This document shows, piece by piece, positions 1 to 7,067 of a stretch of 16,457 bases of DNA; within the stretch, counting starts at the first letter, position 1, and every line of letters begins with the position of its first letter. Source of the stretch: Planctomycetota bacterium (GTDB taxonomy: Bacteria > Planctomycetota > Phycisphaerae > Phycisphaerales > UBA1924). Position numbers and translations under genes: made by a program. The DNA lies in contig JAEYUO010000049.1 in the NCBI GenBank assembly GCA_023432465.1, forward strand, positions 1 through 16,457, read 5' to 3'. The notes under the pieces were generated by a model. The model saw nothing but the letters and a program-made list of their open reading frames with translations, made no database searches and was not told where the DNA came from.

Positions 1-566
1 TCCTCCAGCAGCGCGGCCCGCGGGAACCCCGTCCCCTCCACCGCCGCGTTCAGAACGATCCGCGCCAGCGTGTCCCGGTCCGTCGCCCCCGCCACCTTCG
101 CCGCGCAGTCCATCAGCAGATTCAGCCGTTGCTGCGTGATCGCGGCCAGCTCCCGCTCGGCCACCCGCTCCACCCGCTGCCGGCCCACCGTATCGACCGT
201 CGTCACCAGCCCCGCGCCCCCGCCGCTGGCGCCGACCCGGACGCGGAATGTCCAAGGACCAATTCCCACCAGGTCCCCCATGCGCAGCGGGGCCATGCCG
301 TTGGGCTCCAGCCGCACCGCGTTCACCATCGTGCCGTGGCGGCTGCCAAGGTCCGTGATGAACCACGTGCCGTTGGCCTGATGCACCGAGGCATGCCGCC
401 GCGAGACTGCCTCATCGGCCAGCACCACCTCGCACGCCGACGATCGACCAATCGACGCGTTCTGCTCAGGCGCAATCTCCACCACGCCCACCGGCGGACC
501 GTGGATCGGATCCAGAGTCAGCGGCTGGGCCGAAGACTGACTGATGGCCTGTGGGCCGATGGCCAT
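1..566 (-). CDS. FHA-GAF signalling protein, C-terminal part outside window
   Basis: About 188 N-terminal residues are visible and the frame runs open through base 1. Residues ~20-110 form a forkhead-associated domain, a phosphothreonine-binding module, with its conserved landmarks: GRS (40-42), SRRH (55-58) and GTMVN (78-82). A helical linker (~125-150, many E/R/Q) leads into what looks like the start of a GAF domain (~146 onward, LMDCAAKVAGATDRDTLARI). FHA-GAF proteins usually end in an output domain such as a PP2C/SpoIIE phosphatase, a cyclase or a sigma-54 activator; that part is not in the window, so the output is unknown. No signal peptide or membrane segment is seen, so it is probably cytoplasmic. 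I chose the ATG at 566 because GGAG lies 8 bases upstream (575-578). In-frame ATGs at 683 and 710 would add an Arg-rich stretch that does not look like FHA sequence. It is divergent from the pseudopilin gene. Confidence 0.85.
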   Translation of the reverse strand, partial: MAIGPQAISQSSAQPLTLDPIHGPPVGVVEIAPEQNASIGRSSACEVVLADEAVSRRHASVHQANGTWFITDLGSRHGTMVNAVRLEPNGMAPLRMGDLVGIGPWTFRVRVGASGGGAGLVTTVDTVGRQRVERVAERELAAITQQRLNLLMDCAAKVAGATDRDTLARIVLNAAVEGTGFPRAALLE

Positions 567-720
567 GCAAACTTCTCCGGGCGCGATCGCCGTACTCAAA
601 GGCCGCCCCCGCTCCGATACCTCTGCGTCCCCCGCCGCGGCGGTCCGCTTCCGGCTCCGCAGACGCCTCACAGCATACCCCATGCGCTCCGGGTGGTGCC
701 AAACAGCCATTCCGCCTATT

Positions 721-735
721 TGCAACTTTGTTGCA
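721..735. repeat. Perfect inverted repeat TGCAAC-TTT-GTTGCA
   Basis: Six-base arms (721-726 and 730-735) flank a 3-base spacer in an AT-richer patch between the divergent FHA-GAF and pseudopilin genes. It ends 9 bases before the proposed -35 box of the pseudopilin promoter, a position that suits a transcription-factor operator. Its size is typical of a dimeric repressor or activator site. The factor is unknown, and a chance palindrome is possible. Confidence 0.4.
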
Positions 736-743
736 TTTAGGCC

Positions 744-772
744 TTGACCCCCCGCGGACACCCCAATACCTT
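744..772 (+). promoter_or_regulatory. Probable sigma-70 promoter of the pseudopilin gene
   Basis: TTGACC (744-749) and TACCTT (767-772) are separated by exactly 17 bases. This predicts a transcript start near 779 and a leader of about 23 bases. GGGGA at 792-796, five bases before the GTG at 802, is a weak Shine-Dalgarno candidate. The rest of the 235-base gap between the FHA and pseudopilin genes shows only the inverted repeat at 721-735 and, on the - strand, a weak TTGGCA (702-697) / TATGCT (677-672) pair with a 19-base spacer that could serve the FHA gene. Confidence 0.45.
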
Positions 773-801
773 CCCCGCAATACCGCACCACGGGGATTCA
801 C

Positions 802-1527
802 GTGCGAACGACCGCCTTCACACTCATCGAACTGCTGGTGGTCATCGCGGTCATCGCGCTGCTCATCGGGCTCCTGCTCCCCGCGCTCGGCGGCGCCCGC
901 CGCGCCGCACGGACCACCAAGTGCCTCGCGAATGTCCGCTCTCTCCAGCAGGCCCAGTTGCTCTACTGCAACGACTACCGCGGCGCGCTCGTCGATGTCG
1001 GCCTTCCCCACGGCGGGCAGGGCGATGAGTCCATTTCCTTCATCAACACCCTCGCCGAGTACTACACCACCGCATCGGTGCTCCTCTCCCCCGGCGACAC
1101 CAGCCCCTTCTGGCCCATCGAGCAGGGCGGCCAGGGACAACTGATTGGCGGCACCCCCCGCCGCACCAGCTACGGCATGAACAACTACCTCTCCCGCACC
1201 TACAACCCCGGCCTCTCGCCGCGAGAGCCCTACGACACCATTGACAAAGTCCCGAACACCGCAGCGACTGTGCAGTTTCTGCTCATGACCCGCGAAGGCG
1301 ACTACGCCGTTTCGGATCACACCCACGTCGAGAACTGGGGACAGGGCGTGCAGCCGCCCGCGCGCGCCTCCCAGCAGGTGCAGATCAACGCCCACGGCGG
1401 CCCCGCGCGATCCGCCGAGAGTCTCTCCAACTACGGATTCCTCGACGGACACGCAGCCACGCTGCGCTTCCGTCGCACGTACACCGACTTTGCGGTCAAC
1501 CAGTTCAACCCCGCCGTCGCGCACTAG
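802..1527 (+). CDS. Type II secretion-like pseudopilin (N-terminal methylation motif protein)
   Basis: A 241-residue protein with a class III prepilin signal: a five-residue leader, then FTLIELLVVIAVIALLIGLLLPAL. Prepilin peptidase should cut between A5 and F6, leaving E10 as the conserved Glu+5 of the mature pilin. The residue before the cut is Ala instead of the usual Gly. The single N-terminal hydrophobic helix (6-29) would pack into the pseudopilus core. The remainder is a soluble domain ending in a GFLDGHAATLRF stretch, a C-terminal signature common in the many pseudopilin-like proteins of Planctomycetota. The start is a GTG. No other secretion or pilus gene is nearby, so it would use machinery encoded elsewhere. 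It lies 69 bases upstream of the dockerin gene and may be co-transcribed with it. Family assignment is secure; the specific role is unknown. Confidence 0.88.
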   Translation: MRTTAFTLIELLVVIAVIALLIGLLLPALGGARRAARTTKCLANVRSLQQAQLLYCNDYRGALVDVGLPHGGQGDESISFINTLAEYYTTASVLLSPGDTSPFWPIEQGGQGQLIGGTPRRTSYGMNNYLSRTYNPGLSPREPYDTIDKVPNTAATVQFLLMTREGDYAVSDHTHVENWGQGVQPPARASQQVQINAHGGPARSAESLSNYGFLDGHAATLRFRRTYTDFAVNQFNPAVAH

Positions 1528-1596
1528 CCGTCACGCGCCGCGGCCGCCCACCAACACCCATCGACACCTCTTCGTTCCCAAGAAAGGCACGCACCC

Positions 1597-2385
1597 ATGA
1601 CCAGGCTCGTGACGACCGTCGCTGCATCGTTTGCACTTGCCTCGATCGCCTGCGGCCAGCACGCCGGCGACGTCGTGCTCTCGCTCGAGAACGGCCGCAT
1701 CCACACCGCCGCCGAACTCGGCGAAGGACTCATCGAGCCCTCACGCGTCTTCGCCAGCGAGCTGGGCGAGATCGCGCCCGGATTCTCCGATGAGCCCGGA
1801 TTCGACTGCGACCTCGGCGCCTTCCCGTTCCCCAGCTCGATCGGCTTCCGCATCCGCGGCCCGCTTCTTCGATGGATCGACGGCACCGGCGACGGCCGCT
1901 CGCCCGAGACCATGAGTGTCGCGTTCGGCCCGCTCGGTCCGGTCGCGTCGCCGGCGTGCAACTCCGTCGTCGAGGGCTTCGCCCTGAGTGTCGCGTCCAA
2001 TGGCACATGGCACCGCCACCTGGAGTTCACCATCGATGAGGCCGCGCCGCACGGGGTGTACATCCTCGGGCTCGAGCTCTTCTCATCGCTCCCCACGATC
2101 CAGGATTCGCGAACCTTCTGGATCGTGTTCAATCACGGCGAAGAGGAAACCGAGCACGATGCCGCGATCGACTGGACCGAGGCCAATCTGGGCGGCGCGC
2201 TCTGCCCGGCAGACTTCGATGGCGACGGACAGATCGCCGTGCCCGACATCTTTGCATTCCTCAGCGCGTGGTTCGCGGGTTCGGACAGCCCAAACGCCTG
2301 GCGCACCGACTTCGATGGCTCGTGCGGAGTCGGTGTGCCCGACATCTTCGCATTCCTCAGCGCATGGTTCGCGGGCTGCCCCTGA
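1597..2385 (+). CDS. Secreted GC-type dockerin domain protein
   Basis: A 262-residue protein. Residues 1-20 are a Sec-type signal peptide (MTRLVTTVAASFALASIACG) with a possible cut near 20/21. Residues ~24-195 form a beta-rich domain I do not recognise; it includes several short hydrophobic strands and two nearby Cys (71, 121). The C-terminus holds two EF-hand-like dockerin repeats, DFDGDGQIAVPDIFAFLSAWF (206 onward, calcium ligands at D206, D208, D210) and DFDGSCGVGVPDIFAFLSAWF (238 onward), and closes with GCP, matching the tail called GC-type dockerin in Phycisphaerales. Classic dockerins bind cohesins, but the partner of this type is not known to me. The second repeat has S/C instead of the third Asp, so its metal site may be weaker. 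AAAGG at 1583-1587 supports the start. The gene is followed by a strong hairpin. Confidence 0.85.
   Translation: MTRLVTTVAASFALASIACGQHAGDVVLSLENGRIHTAAELGEGLIEPSRVFASELGEIAPGFSDEPGFDCDLGAFPFPSSIGFRIRGPLLRWIDGTGDGRSPETMSVAFGPLGPVASPACNSVVEGFALSVASNGTWHRHLEFTIDEAAPHGVYILGLELFSSLPTIQDSRTFWIVFNHGEEETEHDAAIDWTEANLGGALCPADFDGDGQIAVPDIFAFLSAWFAGSDSPNAWRTDFDGSCGVGVPDIFAFLSAWFAGCP
2239..2375 (+). repeat. Near-identical 41-base direct repeat in the two dockerin EF-hands
   Basis: Bases 2239-2279 and 2335-2375 agree at 39 of 41 positions. Both differences are silent third-position changes (TTT/TTC, GCG/GCA). The offset is 96 bases, or 32 codons. The flanking parts of the two repeats differ much more, so the helix-coding part was either recently duplicated or homogenised by gene conversion. 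Confidence 0.85.
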
Positions 2386-2429
2386 TCAGCCGAGTATCGG
2401 TGACCCGATCGCGCAATCGCGAGAGCCTC

Positions 2430-2465
2430 AGGTCCCCGTGCGCGGCTCGTCCGCGCCGGGGACTT
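2430..2465. terminator. Strong hairpin terminator between convergent genes
   Basis: Arms GTCCCCG (2432-2438) and CGGGGAC (2457-2463) continue into GCGCGG (2440-2445) and CCGCGC (2451-2456), with one bulged T at 2439 and a five-base loop CTCGT. A2430-T2465 and a G2431-T2464 wobble extend the stem to 15 pairs. Reading +, it is followed by TTTGCC, a minimal U-tract, so it suits termination of the dockerin gene best. It also blocks read-through into the GH31 gene from the opposite side. A smaller hairpin, TCGCG-CAAT-CGCGA (2409-2422), lies just upstream. Confidence 0.7.
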
Positions 2466-2481
2466 TGCCTGGGGCGCATGC

Positions 2482-4683
2482 TCACTCCGGCAGCGTCAGC
2501 ACGATGTCCTTGCCGTCCTCCCCCTCACCCACGACAAACTTCCCGCCATCGCCCAGCAGCACCACCTGCACCTTGCGCGACGGCCGCGGCATGTTCCCCG
2601 CCTCGGATGAAATGCGCACGTTTACGCTGCTCCCCGATCGCGACGCGGTGTACTGCGTCAGCAGGAACTCCCCCTGCATGTACCCAAACCCGTCCCCCGC
2701 ATCTTCATACAACGTGCCGCTCGCCGAGCCCTGCTCATTGAGATTCACGATCAGCGTCAGCGGGTCGAGCGGGGCCTGGCTGGTCCACTCCATCACCGGG
2801 CCGCACGGGACGATCGCCCCCGGACGCACGAGCAGCTCCGGCAGATCAGGGTTTCCCTCCTCGCCCACCAGCTCGATCGCGCGCCACGCGCCCCGCGGCA
2901 GCACAACCTCCCGATCCCCCAGCGGCGTCACGCGTCCGACCACCAGAATGTCCGGCCCCAGCAAGAACGCGTCATCCTCCGACCGCAGCGCGGGATCAGC
3001 CGGATCGGCAAAGAAAAGCGGCCGCGCCACCGGCAACCCGGTCTGGCTTGCATCAAAGAACGTCGTGTACAGATACGGCATCAGGCGATAGCGCCGCTCC
3101 AGCGCCTGTCGGCACGTCTTTTCGACCTCCGGCCCGAACGCCCAAGGCTCCTTGTCGATGTTCCCCTTGCCCGTGTGGCCCCGTGCAAACGGCAGCAGCG
3201 CACCGATCCCCATCCAGCGCGCAAACAGCTTCCCGTTCGCCTCCCCGCCCGGGCCATTGCCGTTGAAGCCGCCGATATCCGGCCCCGCAAACGGCTGACC
3301 CGACAGGCCCAGGTTCAGCGCCATCGAGATCGAATCTTCCAGATCATCCCATTCCGCGGAGTTGTCCCCCGTCCACGTCGCCGCATACCGGTGGCTGCCC
3401 ATGAACCCCGCGCGCGTCAGCACGAACGGCCGCTTGTCCGGCCTCGTGGCCAGAATCCCGTCGTACGTGCCCTTGGCCATCAGCATCCCGTACACGTTGT
3501 GATACCGAAGGTGCGGCCCCTCCGGCAGTGTCCCGCCCGCATCCCACCTGCCGCCCTTGTGGACATTGTCCTCGGGCATCGTCTTGCTCGGCACGTTGAA
3601 CACCGCCGGCTCGTTCATGTCGTTCCACACGCCCGAGATGCCCGTCGCCATGAAGTCCTTGTACAGCCCCGCCCACCACGCCCGCACATCCGGGCGCGTG
3701 TAATCCGGGAACACGCACACGCCCGGCCACACCTCGCCCTTGTAGATCTCTCCATCCTTCGTCCGGACGCACAGGTCCTGCTCGATCATCTGGTCATACA
3801 CAAAGTATCCCGGCTCGGCCTTCACGCCCGGATCGATCATCCAGATGCGCTCAAAGCCCATCTTCCCCAGGTCCTCGTTTAGCTTCTTCGGATCCGGGAA
3901 CTGCGCCGAGTCAAACGTGAACACGCGATACCCGTCCATGTAATCAATGTCGAACCAGATCACATCGCACGGAATCTTGCGCGACCGGAATCCCTCCGCG
4001 ATCTCCCGCACGCGCGACTCCGGGTTGTACGAGTACCGGCACTGGTGATACCCGATCGCCCACTTCGGCGGAAGCGGGATCGTCCCCACCAGCCGCGACA
4101 GACCCGCGACCACATCCGCCGGACCGTTCCCTTCAAGGATGTACACGGGGAACGGCTCCCCCTCGCCGATGAACTCGATCCCGTTGCGCAGGTCGATCGT
4201 GCAGCGCCACGTCGTGTCCGCCAGCACGCCGAACGCCGTGCCATCGGCCCGCACCGCCAGCACCCACGGGTGCGACTGGTACAGCGACGGGTTCGCATCC
4301 GTGTACCCGTACGCATCGGTGTTCCAGCACACGATGCTCCGCCCGTTCCGCAGCAGCGGCCCCGCGACCTCGCCCGTGCCATACAGCGATGTCCCCGGCG
4401 CAATGTCAATCACACAGCCAAACAGCTTGCCATCCGCCGAGTAGAACTTCGGCAAGGTCTTCCACGAATCCGGCACGCCCCCCACCACCCGCTGCGGAAC
4501 CGAGACCGCCATCGACGGCGGCAGGCTCGGCGAACGCATCCCCGGCGGCATGAACCGCGCTGCTCCCGAGGACAGCATCTCCCCGATCATCGTGGCCGGC
4601 TGGCCCCCCTCCACCCCCGCCCGTGCGGCGGCCAAAGCGGTGAACAGCGCACAAACGATGGTGACGACAAAGCGAAGGTGCAT
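2482..4683 (-). CDS. Exported glycoside hydrolase family 31 (alpha-glucosidase-like)
   Basis: A 733-residue retaining GH31 enzyme that should release alpha-linked glucose (or xylose) from the non-reducing ends of oligosaccharides. The catalytic (beta/alpha)8 barrel begins near residue 195 (PPKWAIGYHQCRYSY). WFDIDYMDGYRVFTFD (243-258) is the typical substrate-site strand. The nucleophile is D355 in GVWNDMNEP and the acid/base is D440 in TWTGDNSAEW, followed by the family's GQPFAGPDIGGF block (462-473). A beta-rich N-terminal domain (~60-195) and C-terminal beta domains (~555-733) complete the usual plan. Residues 1-22 (MHLRFVVTIVCALFTALAAARA) are a signal peptide, pointing to the periplasm or exterior. 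This decides the start at 4683; an in-frame ATG at 4773 would place 30 unlikely residues before the signal and would lie upstream of the proposed promoter. No transporter or sugar regulator is adjacent, so the natural substrate cannot be read from context. Confidence 0.93.
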   Translation of the reverse strand: MHLRFVVTIVCALFTALAAARAGVEGGQPATMIGEMLSSGAARFMPPGMRSPSLPPSMAVSVPQRVVGGVPDSWKTLPKFYSADGKLFGCVIDIAPGTSLYGTGEVAGPLLRNGRSIVCWNTDAYGYTDANPSLYQSHPWVLAVRADGTAFGVLADTTWRCTIDLRNGIEFIGEGEPFPVYILEGNGPADVVAGLSRLVGTIPLPPKWAIGYHQCRYSYNPESRVREIAEGFRSRKIPCDVIWFDIDYMDGYRVFTFDSAQFPDPKKLNEDLGKMGFERIWMIDPGVKAEPGYFVYDQMIEQDLCVRTKDGEIYKGEVWPGVCVFPDYTRPDVRAWWAGLYKDFMATGISGVWNDMNEPAVFNVPSKTMPEDNVHKGGRWDAGGTLPEGPHLRYHNVYGMLMAKGTYDGILATRPDKRPFVLTRAGFMGSHRYAATWTGDNSAEWDDLEDSISMALNLGLSGQPFAGPDIGGFNGNGPGGEANGKLFARWMGIGALLPFARGHTGKGNIDKEPWAFGPEVEKTCRQALERRYRLMPYLYTTFFDASQTGLPVARPLFFADPADPALRSEDDAFLLGPDILVVGRVTPLGDREVVLPRGAWRAIELVGEEGNPDLPELLVRPGAIVPCGPVMEWTSQAPLDPLTLIVNLNEQGSASGTLYEDAGDGFGYMQGEFLLTQYTASRSGSSVNVRISSEAGNMPRPSRKVQVVLLGDGGKFVVGEGEDGKDIVLTLPE

Positions 4684-4725
4684 CGCGGAATGTCCCGTCA
4701 GAGAGGTAGGAGCAAGGCTCGGCCG

Positions 4726-4731
4726 ATTGTA
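4726..4731 (-). promoter_or_regulatory. Probable -10 box of the GH31 gene
   Basis: TACAAT reads on the - strand at 4731-4726, a good sigma-70 -10 match in an otherwise GC-rich gap. It predicts a start near 4719 and a leader of about 36 bases to the ATG at 4683. I see no convincing -35 at 16-18 bases upstream and only a weak GGGA as SD. The 299-base gap between GH31 and the ankyrin gene (4684-4982) otherwise holds only the facing + strand promoter near 4941; I see no further gene there. Confidence 0.45.
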
Positions 4732-4940
4732 GCAAATCGCCGCCCGTCTCCCGACCTCACCTCCGGGCTCCACCGGCTTCGATCACCGCGCACTCCGCCT
4801 GCGCAACCGATTCCCGCGCATTTCGTGCGTTCAGACCGGTTCGCGTCCGCCCGCGCGGCCCTCGCATTGAGTCCCCATACGTCCCCTGCACCCCCCGTCC
4901 ACGAGTCCAGCCTTGCCGTCCGGTCCCGGTTGTGGTCAAC

Positions 4941-4976
4941 TACAATCCCGCGGCCACATCGCCCGCGGCGAAGGAG
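4941..4976 (+). promoter_or_regulatory. -10 box and Shine-Dalgarno of the ankyrin gene
   Basis: TACAAT (4941-4946) predicts a transcript start near 4953. AAGGAG (4971-4976) lies six bases before the ATG at 4983, a canonical ribosome binding site. No good -35 is visible: TTGCCG at 4913-4918 is 22 bases away, too far. The SD settles the start at 4983 over an in-frame ATG at 4932 that lies upstream of the -10 box. Confidence 0.55.
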
Positions 4977-4982
4977 ACAGAG

Positions 4983-5954
4983 ATGTCCAAGCAGAACTCG
5001 TCGGCGCTCGGGGTCTTCATGCGCGTGGTCGTCCTCGTCGGTCTCATCGCCGCCGTTGCGATCGCCTTCCAGATGGGCCGCGAACTCCCCTCCGACGCCC
5101 AGCCCGCCCGGCCCGGCAACCATGCCAGCGCCGCCACTCCCGGCCCCGCCCTGCACCAGGCCGCCGCGAGCGGGAACGTCGATGCCGTCCGCGCCGCCCT
5201 TGCCTCCGGCGCGGACCCCGACGCTCAACTCTCCGACCGCGACACCAGCCGCAGCGGGATGTCCCCCCTCATGCTCGCGTGCTTCGAGGGCAACGCCGAA
5301 GTCGTCAAGCTGCTGCTGGATTCCAAGGCCCGCACCGAGGCCCGCTCGCCCGACGGCCGGACCGCGCTGATCTATGCCGCGGGCTGGGGCAACGCCCAGA
5401 AGGTCCAACTCCTGCTCGATGCCGGCGCAACCGTCGATGCCCGTGCAAGCGACGGCATGACCGCGCTCATGTTCGCCGCCGCACGCGGCGATGTCGAATC
5501 CGTCCGCGCGCTCGTCGCCGCGGGCGCACGCGTCGATGAACGAAACCGCTGGCGTCAGACCGCCCTCATGGCCGCCGCCCGAACCGGCTCCATCGACAAA
5601 GTCGAGGCCCTGCTCGGCGCCGGCGCATCCGTCGAGATCAGCGACCAGTACGGCGACACCGCCCTCTCCATCGCCGCCGCAAGCACCGATGCCGACGTCC
5701 GGATCATCGAACGCCTCCTCGAGGCCAACGCCCAGGTGGATGAGCCCGACTACGACGGCGTGACCGCGCTCATGAAGGCCGCGGAAACCGGCGATGAAGC
5801 CAAGGTCCGTGCCCTGCTCTCCGCGGGAGCCTCCGCCCAGCTCATGGACCGGGCAAACGGATGGACCGCCAGAGACTGGGCGGCCAAGCGCGATGACGAC
5901 CGCGGCCGCGCCATCGTGGCCCTTCTCGAAGCCGCCGCGGCGGACAAGCCCTGA
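4983..5954 (+). CDS. Membrane-anchored ankyrin-repeat protein
   Basis: A 323-residue protein. An eight-residue N-terminus is followed by one hydrophobic segment (~11-30, VFMRVVVLVGLIAAVAIAFQ) that reads as an uncleaved signal anchor, then a Pro/Ala linker (35-55). About eight ankyrin repeats fill the rest, starting near residues 55, 92, 125, 158, 191, 224, 258 and 292. Most show the TALMxAA and VxxLLxAGA consensus, and the last is degenerate and capping. Ankyrin arrays bind other proteins; the partner is unknown. With the short N-terminus inside, the repeats would face the periplasm, although a cytoplasmic orientation cannot be excluded because R14 sits within the segment. A canonical AAGGAG precedes the start. 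The gene is divergent from GH31 and lies 75 bases before the epimerase gene, which has its own promoter. Confidence 0.85.
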   Translation: MSKQNSSALGVFMRVVVLVGLIAAVAIAFQMGRELPSDAQPARPGNHASAATPGPALHQAAASGNVDAVRAALASGADPDAQLSDRDTSRSGMSPLMLACFEGNAEVVKLLLDSKARTEARSPDGRTALIYAAGWGNAQKVQLLLDAGATVDARASDGMTALMFAAARGDVESVRALVAAGARVDERNRWRQTALMAAARTGSIDKVEALLGAGASVEISDQYGDTALSIAAASTDADVRIIERLLEANAQVDEPDYDGVTALMKAAETGDEAKVRALLSAGASAQLMDRANGWTARDWAAKRDDDRGRAIVALLEAAAADKP

Positions 5955-5992
5955 GACCTCCCGCGCGCTCATCGAGAAACCAGTCTTTCTGC

Positions 5993-6022
5993 ATGACAAA
6001 CCCCCGCCCTCCCCGTTACTAT
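5993..6022 (+). promoter_or_regulatory. Promoter of the epimerase gene, predicting a leaderless mRNA
   Basis: ATGACA (5993-5998), a 5/6 match to TTGACA, and TACTAT (6017-6022) are 18 bases apart. The GTG start codon at 6030 begins seven bases after the -10 hexamer, where transcription itself should start. No SD is present between them. This is the best -35/-10 pair among the four leaderless candidates in the window. Confidence 0.55.
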
Positions 6023-6029
6023 CCGCGGC

Positions 6030-7058
6030 GTGTTGAAGCTCCCCAATGAATCCGTCGCCCGGCTGCGTCCCCGCCTCGCAGGCAAAACTGTCTGCGTGAC
6101 CGGCGGCGCGGGATTCATCGGCGGGCACCTCATCGACGCCCTGCTCTCCCTGGATTGCACGATCCGGGTGATCGACGACCTCTCCAACTCCACCGCCGAC
6201 CACCTCGCCGAGCTGATCGAGATGGACCCCGAGCGGGTCCAGTTCATCCGAGGTTCAATCCTCGACGACCTCGCCCTCGCCGATGCCATGAAGGGCGCAT
6301 CGATCGTCTTCCACCTCGCCGCGATGTCCAGCGTCCCCCGCTCCATCTCGGAGCCCGAACGCTCCTACGCCGTGAACGTTATCGGCACCCTGCGCGTCGC
6401 CGAAGCCGCCAGAAAGGCCCGCGCCTCCCGCATCGTCTACTCCGCATCCAGCTCCGCCTACGGAGAGAGCCCACGCCTCCCCAAGGTCGAGACCGATGTC
6501 CCCGCGCCGGTGTCCCCTTACGGCGGCAGCAAGCTCGCCGCCGAGCACATCATGCTGGCGTGGGCCAGGTCCTACGGCATCTCCACCGTCAGCCTGCGCT
6601 ACTTCAACATCTTCGGTCCCCGCCAGCCCGCCGACTCCCCCTACTCCGCCGTCATCGCCGTCTTCGCCCGAAAGCTCCTCGCCGGCGAACGCCCCATCAT
6701 CTTCGGCGACGGCACCCAGTCGCGCGACTTCACGTTCGTCGCCAATGCTGTCCTGGCCAACCTCCTCGCCGCAACAAGCGAGAAGCCGCTCGCCGGCGAA
6801 GTGGTCAACATCGGCTCCGGAACACGGACCGATCTCAACACCCTCTCGCGGACGCTCGCCGACGCCTGCGGCACGCACCACCTCCAGCCCCGCTACGAGC
6901 CCGCACGCATCGGCGATGTCCTGCACTCCCAGGCCGACATCACCCTCGCCCGCTCGCTGCTGGGCTACACCCCGGTCGTCTCCCTCGATGACGGACTCGC
7001 CCAGACGCTCGACTGGTACCGCGGGGTGTGTGCTCCCTGCGCCAACGGCGAGCCCTAA
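6030..7058 (+). CDS. NAD-dependent sugar-nucleotide epimerase/dehydratase (extended SDR)
   Basis: A 342-residue extended short-chain dehydrogenase/reductase of the GalE/WbpP type. The Rossmann NAD-binding motif is GGAGFIG (25-31) and D49-D50 lie at the end of the second strand. The catalytic set is S140-S142 with Y164 and K168 (YGGSK). RYFNIFGPRQP (190-200) and FGDGTQSRDFTFV (225-237) are typical of UDP-hexose or UDP-HexNAc 4-epimerases and the related WbpP group. It probably makes a sugar nucleotide for surface polysaccharide or lipopolysaccharide; the exact sugar cannot be told from sequence alone. Length is normal for the family. The start is GTG at 6030, or TTG at 6033, directly after a -10 box with no SD. 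The stop TAA forms part of the TAAACT element before the next gene. The nearby lpxK supports an envelope role. Confidence 0.9.
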   Translation: MLKLPNESVARLRPRLAGKTVCVTGGAGFIGGHLIDALLSLDCTIRVIDDLSNSTADHLAELIEMDPERVQFIRGSILDDLALADAMKGASIVFHLAAMSSVPRSISEPERSYAVNVIGTLRVAEAARKARASRIVYSASSSAYGESPRLPKVETDVPAPVSPYGGSKLAAEHIMLAWARSYGISTVSLRYFNIFGPRQPADSPYSAVIAVFARKLLAGERPIIFGDGTQSRDFTFVANAVLANLLAATSEKPLAGEVVNIGSGTRTDLNTLSRTLADACGTHHLQPRYEPARIGDVLHSQADITLARSLLGYTPVVSLDDGLAQTLDWYRGVCAPCANGEP

Positions 7059-7061
7059 ACT
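7056..7061 (+). promoter_or_regulatory. TAAACT -10-like element overlapping the epimerase stop codon
   Basis: The first three bases are the TAA stop of the epimerase gene. Six bases separate the hexamer from the GTG at 7068, and no SD is visible. The arrangement is repeated with the same hexamer and spacing at 8552-8557. No clear -35 is seen, so promoter activity is an inference. Confidence 0.4.
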
Positions 7062-7067
7062 CCCCGC

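Noticed and set aside
567..710. FHA-GAF gene starting at 683 or 710
   Set aside because: The extra residues are Arg-rich without domain similarity, and the SD GGAG sits correctly for the ATG at 566. Not fully excluded.
466..1524. Antisense ORF opposite the pseudopilin gene running into the FHA region
   Set aside because: The + frame has an unmistakable pseudopilin N-terminus, and the FHA domain is in a different - frame that is open to the window edge.
2239..2375. CRISPR or tandem-repeat array
   Set aside because: There are only two copies, in frame within a coding sequence, encoding the paired EF-hands of a dockerin.
1988..3091. + strand ORF (367 codons) covering the end of the dockerin gene and the start of the GH31 region
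   Set aside because: Ser/Pro/Arg-rich shadow that crosses the hairpin terminator and two convergent genes with real domains.
4684..4773. GH31 gene starting at the upstream ATG (4773)
   Set aside because: It would place 30 residues before a perfect signal peptide, and the candidate -10 TACAAT at 4731-4726 lies inside that extension.
4698..6203. Antisense ORF (501 codons) across the ankyrin gene and both flanks
   Set aside because: Shadow of the ankyrin repeats; the Gly/Asp/Glu-rich pattern repeats only because the ankyrin codons repeat.
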